A DNA stretch of 6,951 bases. Source: Gammaproteobacteria bacterium (lineage in GTDB: Bacteria > Pseudomonadota > Gammaproteobacteria > Magnimaribacterales > TMED112). Where the stretch lies: positions 1-6,951 of the forward strand of contig PBXH01000032.1 of assembly GCA_002727535.1 (NCBI GenBank), written 5' to 3'. Position 1 is the first letter of the stretch. The number at the start of each line of letters is the position of its first letter. Below are positions 1 to 6,715 of this stretch, piece after piece. Under the pieces are notes generated by a model. It searched no databases. It worked only from the letters and a program-made list of their open reading frames with translations, and was not told the DNA's origin. The translations under genes and the position numbers were made by a program.

Positions 1-58
1 CTTTTAGACCATGCGTTTTTCCAAATTTACCAATTGGAACTAAAGACGTACTATTGAT
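1..58 (-). CDS. rimM: RimM, 16S rRNA processing protein, N-terminal fragment (5' partial gene)
   Basis: Only the first ~19 codons are in the window; the gene runs off the left edge. On the minus strand the frame gives [13 protein letters not shown], which resembles the N-terminal beta-barrel start of RimM (E. coli has a Gly-Lys-Met-Gly... motif there). RimM binds S19 in the 30S head and assists 16S maturation; it follows rpsP in the standard rpsP-rimM-trmD-rplS operon, so context supports the call. No ATG, GTG or TTG occurs in this frame near the expected start. The most plausible initiator is ATC at 58-56, nine bases after an AGAAG purine stretch, giving a protein that would begin (M)NSTSLVPIG and overlap the rpsP stop by 8 bp. 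An ATA at 64-62 or ACG at 49-47 are alternatives, as is a sequence error. Identity is fairly sure; the start is not. Confidence 0.68.
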   Translation of the reverse strand, partial: MNSTSLVPIGKFGKTHGLK

Positions 59-581
59 TTTTATTTTCTTCTGTATCTGATTTTGATTCAGCAGGTGCTT
101 CCTCTTCTACTGGAGCTGCTTCTTCAGCTGGAGCTGCTTCTTCAGCAGGAGCTGCTTCTTCTGTTTCAGCAGGTGCTTCCTCAGTATTTGCTTCTACAGC
201 TTCATCTCCATCTGCTGGTACTGCTTCTTCAGCTGGAGCTTCCTCTTCTGCTGCTTTTTGTTTTTCTAGGATAGCTTTCTCTTTTCTTTTTTGTTTTTGT
301 TCTGTTTTTTTCTGTTCTAGTTCTGCTAACTCTTCTTCTGACATCTTAGATCTTTCAAATAACATTTTGACTGTATCGCTTGGAATGGCTCCAACTGATT
401 TCCAATACTCAAACCTTTCATGATCTAATTTAATTTTTTCTTCGCCACCTTTTGCTATTGGATTGTAGAAGCCTATTCTCTCAATAAAGCTTCCATCTCT
501 TTTCTTTCTACGGTCTGAGACACATATATGATAAAAAGGACGTTTTTTCGCCCCTGCTCTTGAAAGTCTTATAACTACCAT
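51..581 (-). CDS. rpsP: 30S ribosomal protein S16 with long acidic C-terminal extension
   Basis: S16 is a primary-to-secondary assembly protein of the 30S body that contacts 16S rRNA. Residues 1-80 are a complete, canonical S16: [17 protein letters not shown] at the start, the basic DRRKKRDG segment (23-30), ERIGFYNP (34-41) and the L-D-x-E-R-x-x-Y-W helix (52-60). Typical bacterial S16 is about 80-90 residues; this one is 176. Residues 80-112 form a highly charged, probably helical Glu/Lys/Gln stretch, and 113-176 are a low-complexity Glu/Ala/Pro tail that is strongly acidic and likely disordered, including three EEAAP(A/V) units encoded by an 18-bp tandem repeat. Tailed S16 proteins exist in other bacteria, but the function of the tail is unknown to me. 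It is the first gene of its transcription unit here, followed by rimM with an 8-bp overlap. No strong Shine-Dalgarno sequence precedes the ATG. Confidence 0.96.
   Translation of the reverse strand: MVVIRLSRAGAKKRPFYHICVSDRRKKRDGSFIERIGFYNPIAKGGEEKIKLDHERFEYWKSVGAIPSDTVKMLFERSKMSEEELAELEQKKTEQKQKRKEKAILEKQKAAEEEAPAEEAVPADGDEAVEANTEEAPAETEEAAPAEEAAPAEEAAPVEEEAPAESKSDTEENKNQ
108..161 (-). repeat. Three tandem 18-bp units in the rpsP tail
   Basis: Three adjacent 18-bp units (108-125, 126-143, 144-161) read on the plus strand as variants of AGCTGGAGCTGCTTCTTC. The second and third differ at one base; the first differs from the second at two. On the coding strand each encodes Glu-Glu-Ala-Ala-Pro-Ala or -Val (S16 residues 141-158). 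Near identity at the DNA level, including third positions, suggests recent expansion by slippage or unequal exchange. Looser copies of the same motif flank it on both sides. Confidence 0.9.
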
Positions 582-590
582 CTTTTACTG

Positions 591-596
591 TATAAT
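591..596 (+). promoter_or_regulatory. Candidate -10 element for corB
   Basis: A perfect TATAAT on the plus strand in the divergent gap. It would start a transcript near 603, with a leader of about 80 bases. No convincing -35 is seen 16-18 bp upstream, where the DNA is already rpsP coding sequence. A second hexamer, TATATT at 670-675, would instead place the start almost on the ATG. Confidence 0.3.
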
Positions 597-612
597 ATTT
601 TGAAAATGGAAT

Positions 613-641
613 TTTACACCTTTTCTATACAAGATTCACAA
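613..641 (-). promoter_or_regulatory. Candidate sigma70 promoter for rpsP-rimM
   Basis: On the minus strand TTGTGA (641-636) is followed after 17 bp by TGTAAA (618-613); each box matches its consensus at 4 of 6 positions. This would give a leader of about 25 bases before the rpsP ATG. A second -10-like hexamer, TATTAT (597-592), lies closer to the start but has no matching -35. A promoter is expected in this 101-bp divergent gap, but the exact boxes are a guess in A+T-rich DNA. Confidence 0.3.
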
Positions 642-682
642 CTTATTTCTTATTTTCTTGATTAATTTTTATATTTATTTAA

Positions 683-1897
683 ATGGATAGTTTCGGTTTC
701 GTACTAATAATTGTTTTAATTCTTCTGATAATAGTTTCTGCTTTCTTCTCTGGTTCAGAAACTTCCATCATGGCAATAAATCAAATAAAGCTTGATAGTG
801 CATCTGAAAAAGGCCAAAAATCAGCTAAAAGAGTTAATTCCTTGAGGAAAAGAGTTGATGAAGTTTTAGGAGTTATTCTTATCGGGAATAATTTAGTAAA
901 TATTTCTGCTTCAGCATTACTGACATACTTCGTTATAAAAGAGTTTGGAGACCAATATGTCTGGGTTGGAACATTATTGCTTACAATTTTAATAATTGTT
1001 TTTGCTGAGATTGCACCAAAGAATTTTGCTGCAAAAAAACCTGAAGCAATAGCATATCCAGCAAGCATTATTCTTGAATTTCTTACAAATACTTTTGGAT
1101 GGCTCTCAAAAATTCTTAATTTCTTCAGTTCTAAAGTTACTGGGGTAAAAAATGATGATAATTATTTTGCACAAAACCTTAATAGAGATGAACTTAAGTC
1201 TGTCTTAGCCAAAGAAACTGAAGAGGTTGATAAAGAAGAGATGGAAGCAATGAAATCTCTATTAGAGCTAAAAGAATTAACTGTACAAGATATTCTTATA
1301 CCTATTAATGAAGTTATTAACTTAAATTTAGATGAGATTGATTCTTTTGAAAATGATGAGAGGGATAGGTTTTATCCTGTACGTGAAAAGGCAAATTCAG
1401 AAGTATTGGGTTTTATACATTCCAAAGAAATCGAGCAACTTGAAGACTTTAAGATGAATTCTAATGATTTTCTTATTGATCCATATTATGTCCCTGAAAG
1501 CACACAATTATTTTCTCAACTGAAGAACTTTCAAAAAAATGGAACTGAAGTGGCACTTGTAGTTGATGAGTATGGTGAAACAACTGGTCTTATTACGCTC
1601 GAAGATCTGATAGAACAAATTGTTGGACGATTAAATGAAGAAGATGATCTTGGGTTTGTTATAAATGATGATTTATCTGTTTTAGTTGATGGTTCTGTCA
1701 GTATTAGAGATTTAAATAAACATATGTCTTGGAACCTTCCTGAAGAAAGCGCAAAAACATTGAGTGGTTTAATTGTTGACCATCTAGATGAAATACCTGC
1801 TGGAAATATTTGTATAACTTTAGATCAATACAAGATCGAAACTACTCAAATTGAAAATAACGTCGTACGTAAAGTTACTGTCAGTAAAATAAACTAG
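683..1897 (+). CDS. corB: CorB/CNNM-family membrane protein with CBS pair and CorC_HlyC domain
   Basis: A 404-residue protein of the CNNM/CorB (YfjD, HlyC/CorC) family, inner-membrane proteins linked to Mg2+ export or homeostasis. Length is close to E. coli YfjD. The N-terminal CNNM (DUF21) domain spans about 1-150: a first membrane helix (5-22), the family motif SGSETS (23-28), GNNLVN (68-73) in a second hydrophobic stretch, a helix at 93-110 leading into the E-I-A-P-K motif (109-113), and a fourth hydrophobic segment (121-140). A linker with many acidic residues (165-200) leads to the cytosolic CBS pair at about 200-320, whose second CBS shows VVDEYGETTGLITLEDLIE (293-311). The first CBS is short and less conserved. 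The CorC_HlyC domain follows (about 328-402) with TLSGLIVDHLDEIP (359-372). No Shine-Dalgarno sequence is visible before the ATG. It is transcribed divergently from rpsP and its stop overlaps that of the convergent downstream gene. The family call is firm; the transported ion is inferred. Confidence 0.93.
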   Translation: MDSFGFVLIIVLILLIIVSAFFSGSETSIMAINQIKLDSASEKGQKSAKRVNSLRKRVDEVLGVILIGNNLVNISASALLTYFVIKEFGDQYVWVGTLLLTILIIVFAEIAPKNFAAKKPEAIAYPASIILEFLTNTFGWLSKILNFFSSKVTGVKNDDNYFAQNLNRDELKSVLAKETEEVDKEEMEAMKSLLELKELTVQDILIPINEVINLNLDEIDSFENDERDRFYPVREKANSEVLGFIHSKEIEQLEDFKMNSNDFLIDPYYVPESTQLFSQLKNFQKNGTEVALVVDEYGETTGLITLEDLIEQIVGRLNEEDDLGFVINDDLSVLVDGSVSIRDLNKHMSWNLPEESAKTLSGLIVDHLDEIPAGNICITLDQYKIETTQIENNVVRKVTVSKIN

Positions 1898-2547
1898 TAG
1901 TAATAAACCAGCAATCCAAAAAATAAAGTTAGAATCAAGCCAGAATGAATAACGGCTTTCACTGACTCAAGCCAATTTCTCATCTTTCCGAATATTGCAT
2001 TTGCTTCTATTGCTAGAATTAATGCTGTTCCAATCCATAATGATGGTGTTTCCCATCCTGATATAGCTACGCCTGGAATTTCATAAAAGTAATTTTTGCC
2101 CACGCTTATATGTGCTGAGTAAATCATGAAATAAAGCATTGGAAAAGAAAACAAGGTATTAGTTCTAGAGGCTAAAGCTGCTTTTGCCCCTGCTTCTGCT
2201 GCATCATCAGTGCCAGCTATAACTTTTTTCTGATTTGGCCAAATAATCAGCCATACATTTAGAAACATTATTGTTGCCATTAATGCTCCTAAAGACATTC
2301 CTACGCTATATCCAGTCCCTATATACCATAGGAGATAAACACCTGTTAAAAATGTAAATAATGCTGCCCATCTAAAATACCAGAGAGCATTTGGTTGTAA
2401 TTTTTGTAAGACATCTTTTTTTCCTTCAGGAGTAGCTTCTTTCAGATAACCAGCCCCAACAAAGTTAAAGTAATAAAGTAATCCTATCCATGTTATTCCA
2501 AACAAAACATGTAAAAATCGATCGATTTGAGATAAAAATTCCAACAT
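1894..2547 (-). CDS. PuuD-like urate hydroxylase membrane domain protein (stand-alone, no cytochrome c domain)
   Basis: A 217-residue integral membrane protein resembling the N-terminal membrane domain of PuuD, the cytochrome-c-linked urate hydroxylase of purine degradation. Recognisable family stretches are LHVLFGITWIGLLYYFNF (12-29), N-V-W-L-I-I-W-P-N-Q-K-K (97-108) and S-R-T-N-T-L-F-S-F-P-M-L-Y-F-M (127-141). About six hydrophobic segments are seen near 11-30, 56-76, 84-103, 132-149, 167-187 and 198-217; His13, His146 and His201 lie in membrane segments and could bind haem or substrate. Full-length PuuD carries a C-terminal cytochrome c with CXXCH, which is absent here, so urate oxidation is uncertain. 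I chose the start at 2547 over an upstream in-frame ATG at 2580, because GGGGG lies 7 bases before it and the extra 11 residues (MNYNVKNGGCI) look like leader. No purine-catabolism neighbours are present. Confidence 0.78.
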   Translation of the reverse strand: MLEFLSQIDRFLHVLFGITWIGLLYYFNFVGAGYLKEATPEGKKDVLQKLQPNALWYFRWAALFTFLTGVYLLWYIGTGYSVGMSLGALMATIMFLNVWLIIWPNQKKVIAGTDDAAEAGAKAALASRTNTLFSFPMLYFMIYSAHISVGKNYFYEIPGVAISGWETPSLWIGTALILAIEANAIFGKMRNWLESVKAVIHSGLILTLFFGLLVYYY

Positions 2548-2554
2548 AATGCAA

Positions 2555-2559
2555 CCCCC
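2555..2559 (-). promoter_or_regulatory. Shine-Dalgarno-like site deciding the PuuD-like start
   Basis: The minus strand reads GGGGGTTGCATT before the ATG at 2547, so a G-run sits 7 bases upstream of the initiator. The alternative ATG at 2580 has only a T-run from the terminator before it. This supports the shorter protein. Confidence 0.5.
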
Positions 2560-2568
2560 GTTTTTAAC

Positions 2569-2574
2569 ATTGTA
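2569..2574 (-). promoter_or_regulatory. Possible -10 element for the PuuD-like gene
   Basis: TACAAT on the minus strand (5 of 6 to TATAAT) lies between the groEL terminator and the gene, where a promoter is needed if the terminator is efficient. The matching -35 position falls in the terminator arm and T-run and shows no consensus. A transcript from here would begin downstream of the ATG at 2580, which again favours the 2547 start. Confidence 0.25.
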
Positions 2575-2583
2575 GTTCATGAC

Positions 2584-2615
2584 AAAAAAAAAGGGAGCTA
2601 TTGCTCCCTTTTTTT
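2584..2615 (-). terminator. Rho-independent terminator of groESL, symmetrical and potentially bidirectional
   Basis: A GGGAGC arm (2593-2598), a 4-base loop (2599-2602) and a GCTCCC arm (2603-2608) form a perfect 6-bp G+C-rich stem. On the minus strand it is followed by nine T residues (2592-2584), about 25 bases after the groEL stop. On the plus strand seven T residues follow (2609-2615), so it can also act in the other direction; the A- and T-runs can extend the stem by several A-T pairs. Confidence 0.93.
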
Positions 2616-2630
2616 ATCGAACTTAAAAAA

Positions 2631-4567
<1,937 letters not shown>

Positions 4568-4577
4568 AAGTTGTTAT

Positions 4578-4582
4578 CCTCC
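4578..4582 (-). promoter_or_regulatory. groES ribosome binding site in a small hairpin loop
   Basis: GGAGG on the minus strand, 10 bases before the groES ATG. It is framed by the inverted repeat GTTAT / ATAAC (4588-4584 and 4577-4573), which places the site in a 6-base loop on a 5-bp A+T-rich stem. The binding site is clear; a regulatory role for the hairpin is speculative. Confidence 0.7.
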
Positions 4583-4595
4583 AATAACATGCTTT

Positions 4596-4623
4596 ATTTA
4601 GTATCTATGCAGATTTTTTCAAG
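4596..4623 (-). promoter_or_regulatory. Candidate heat-shock (sigma32-type) promoter of groESL
   Basis: The minus strand has CTTGAA (4623-4618), the sigma32 -35 core, followed after 14 bp by TACTAAAT (4603-4596) at the -10 position. The latter matches CCCCATnT poorly, so the call rests on the -35 box, the spacing and the gene downstream. The -35 is formed by the codons for Asn-Leu-Lys near the end of ampG-vanZ. A transcript would start near 4590, about 23 bases before the groES ATG. TTGAAA also matches a sigma70 -35 at 5 of 6 positions. Confidence 0.5.
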
Positions 4624-6161
4624 TTTCTATTCATTAGAAAATGAAAAGCAAATCCCGCAAATACTCCTAAAGAATTGGCTATTATATCCATATACTCAAA
4701 ATTCCTCAAACCTGTAATAGATTGGGTAAATTCTAAAGAAATTCCAAGAGTTAAAATTATCATTAATAAATAGATAGTATTTGTATTTTTGCTTGCTACT
4801 AAAGTGATGTAAGTAAGAATCGCATACACTGAAAAATGAATTAATTTGTCATTCATCTGGGAAGAAGTTTCGCCCGGATCTATTAACGAAAGCAAAGAAA
4901 TAATTAATGCTAAAGCTATAGATAGAACTTTAAAACCGTTATTTGCATTCCACCTTAATTGATCTTTGTATAAAAGGTAGGATAAGCACACTGCCGGTAT
5001 TCCAAGAAAACCCATAATCATAAAAAAATTATAGAAACCATATGCACTAGCTATAAAGCCTGAAGAACCTTTCATTAATGTTCCTGGAATTATCACAAGA
5101 GAAGCAAGAAATGCATATTGAATAGCGGTGAATCTTCTATCAACTAAACCAACAAGAAAAGTGATAAAACACACAGCAGTAAAGGCTTGAGCAATAGTAT
5201 CAAGAAAATTAATAGCAATGAAATTTGTGAAAGTTGGGTATAGAAACAAGAAAGAAAAAAGCACATTACTACATAACACAATGATTGCGCCAAGAAACAT
5301 AGAAAAATTTATTTCTAGTCTTTTTATACTCCAAAGCGCTAAGCCAGAACCAACAAATGTGGCTGCAAAATTAAAATAACTTTTTTGTGCCAAGAAATCT
5401 GGTTTATTAAGTCCTACTTCTGTATACAAAGATGCTGCCATTGGTCCAAGCACAATATCTGAAATCTTATATATGCCAATAAGTACTAGGAGTGTAATAA
5501 TGCTCTTTTTTTGCAAAAGCTCTCTAAATGCATCAAGAAATTGACTGAAAGTGCTTTGATTTGATTCCAGCTCATCAACTCTTTGAGAAAGAATTGTAAT
5601 GAGAGGTAAAGCAAACATCAAAAATGCTAAATATAAATATATTAGTGACCAATTATCTGCACCAATTAAATTGTAGACTTGAGCGCCTATTAGAAATGCT
5701 CCAACCTTATAACCAATTTGATAGACAGTTGCTAAATTTTCTGCATCAAAATATTTATCATATTCGACTCTGTATGCATCAAGAGCTATATCCTGAACAG
5801 AAGAAAAGAAATATATTAAACAAGCTAAAATCACGACCAGAACAAGTTGATCTTTTGGGTTAATGAAAGATAAAGATAAAAGCAAAAATCCAAGAACAAT
5901 CTGAGATAAAAGAAGCCAAGACCTTCTTAAACCAAGAAGCTTATAAAGAATTGGTATTTTCAATTTGTTGACAAATGGGGACCACAAAAAATTCAAGGCT
6001 ACGATCAAAGAAGACACTGTTACTAAGCCTAAAGTTTCTTTACTTACATCTGCTGATAATAACCAAAGCCCAAAAGGTAGACCTAATGCAAAACTTGGCA
6101 TGGCAGCAGAAATACCTAAAAACAGAAAATTAAACTGTGTATTTTTTAATTTGCTAATCAT
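4605..6161 (-). CDS. ampG: AmpG-like muropeptide MFS permease fused to a C-terminal VanZ-like domain
   Basis: An inner-membrane protein of 518 residues. Residues 1-400 are an AmpG-type major facilitator, which imports GlcNAc-anhydroMurNAc-peptides from the periplasm for recycling. Family landmarks are NFLWSPF (57-63), GLRRSWLLLSQ (77-87), QDIALDAYR (123-131), a central cytosolic loop (193-220), LIGIYKISD (227-235), and TAIQYAFLASL (345-355). About 12 hydrophobic segments are visible in this part. After a helix at 410-427 comes a VanZ-like region (436-509): NDKLIHF (437-443), a conserved-looking E-F-T-Q (477-480) and YMDIIANSLGVFAG (490-503), with three more membrane segments. E. coli AmpG is about 490 residues with 14 helices, but its last two helices do not carry this motif set. 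The gene overlaps ampD by 8 bp (ATGATTAG), so the two are surely co-expressed. The MFS family is firm, AmpG function likely, and the VanZ assignment rests on motif recall. Confidence 0.85.
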   Translation of the reverse strand: MISKLKNTQFNFLFLGISAAMPSFALGLPFGLWLLSADVSKETLGLVTVSSLIVALNFLWSPFVNKLKIPILYKLLGLRRSWLLLSQIVLGFLLLSLSFINPKDQLVLVVILACLIYFFSSVQDIALDAYRVEYDKYFDAENLATVYQIGYKVGAFLIGAQVYNLIGADNWSLIYLYLAFLMFALPLITILSQRVDELESNQSTFSQFLDAFRELLQKKSIITLLVLIGIYKISDIVLGPMAASLYTEVGLNKPDFLAQKSYFNFAATFVGSGLALWSIKRLEINFSMFLGAIIVLCSNVLFSFLFLYPTFTNFIAINFLDTIAQAFTAVCFITFLVGLVDRRFTAIQYAFLASLVIIPGTLMKGSSGFIASAYGFYNFFMIMGFLGIPAVCLSYLLYKDQLRWNANNGFKVLSIALALIISLLSLIDPGETSSQMNDKLIHFSVYAILTYITLVASKNTNTIYLLMIILTLGISLEFTQSITGLRNFEYMDIIANSLGVFAGFAFHFLMNRNLKKSA

Positions 6162-6678
6162 TTAATTTATCCCAGTTAAAATGAGGTCCTGGATCAACCT
6201 TACGATCTGGAGCTATATCGCTATGCCCTACTATGTCGGCTATTCCATATTCTTCTTTTAATTTTAAGATAACAGGTTTTAATGTTTCATATTGTTTATC
6301 AGTAAATTCTTGATCGACTGTGCCTTCAAGCTCTATTCCAATAGAAAAATCATTGCATCCTTCCCTGTTATTGAATGATGATTCGCCCGCATGCCATGCA
6401 CATTTATCAAAAGGCACAAATTGTATTATTTTTCCGTCTCTTTTGATGAAAAGATGGGCAGAGACTTTAAGCCCTTTTAAGGTTTCAAATGTTGAATGCT
6501 TATTGAAATCAAGTTTATTTTGAAAAAGATCTATCACATTTGAATTTAGGAAATCTCCTTCAGGCAAACTTATACAATGAATCACTATTAAATCAATCGA
6601 ACAATTCCTCTCAGAATTATTTGGAGATTCAATAAATTCTGCAGAACCAATAAGATGGTCTTTTATCTCAAAATTCAT
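6154..6678 (-). CDS. ampD: AmpD, 1,6-anhydro-N-acetylmuramyl-L-alanine amidase
   Basis: A cytosolic zinc amidase of the amidase_2 family that cleaves the bond between anhydroMurNAc and L-alanine in imported muropeptides. The 174-residue sequence is close to E. coli AmpD (183) in length and pattern. The zinc ligands are present: His34 (IVIHCISLPEG), His152 (GHSDIAPDRK) and Asp162 (in VDPGP). So are Glu116 (SIGIELEGT, 112-120) and Lys160. Other family stretches are LKVSAHLFIKRDGKIIQFVPFD (70-91, key part VSAH), AWHAG (94-98) and REGCNDFSIGIELEGT (105-120). There is no signal peptide, as expected for AmpD rather than AmiD or other periplasmic amidases. It sits between dadA (37-bp gap) and ampG-vanZ (8-bp overlap). 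No good Shine-Dalgarno sequence precedes the ATG; TAAAAT (6691-6686) is a possible but unsupported -10. Loss of AmpD activity raises AmpR-controlled beta-lactamase in other bacteria; no ampR or ampC is seen here. Confidence 0.96.
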   Translation of the reverse strand: MNFEIKDHLIGSAEFIESPNNSERNCSIDLIVIHCISLPEGDFLNSNVIDLFQNKLDFNKHSTFETLKGLKVSAHLFIKRDGKIIQFVPFDKCAWHAGESSFNNREGCNDFSIGIELEGTVDQEFTDKQYETLKPVILKLKEEYGIADIVGHSDIAPDRKVDPGPHFNWDKLND

Positions 6679-6715
6679 AACATAGATTTTAAACTGTTGA
6701 AAACAACAATACGAA

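Noticed and set aside
83..274. Open frame on the plus strand coding a Leu-rich peptide
   Set aside because: It is antisense to the S16 Ala/Glu/Pro tail; the Leu/Gln richness simply mirrors GCT/TCT repeats. It has no ribosome site and no family resemblance.
781..1068. Minus-strand open frame opposite corB
   Set aside because: It lies wholly antisense to the conserved CNNM domain, with no start signals or recognisable motifs.
2548..2580. Upstream ATG (2580) as start of the PuuD-like protein
   Set aside because: The extra 11 residues are not family-like, no ribosome site precedes it, and it abuts the terminator; the ATG at 2547 has a G-run 7 bases upstream.
4568..4604. CIRCE operator (TTAGCACTC-N9-GAGTGCTAA) upstream of groES
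   Set aside because: Looked for on both strands and not present; the only inverted repeat is the short GTTAT/ATAAC around the ribosome site.
5624..6165. Plus-strand open frames opposite ampG-vanZ
   Set aside because: Antisense to a firmly identified membrane protein, short, and without motifs.
6695..6708. Inverted repeat TGTTG-AAAA-CAACA between dadA and ampD as a terminator
   Set aside because: The stem is only 5 bp and A+T-rich, with no T-run after it on the minus strand; it may be chance or an unknown operator.
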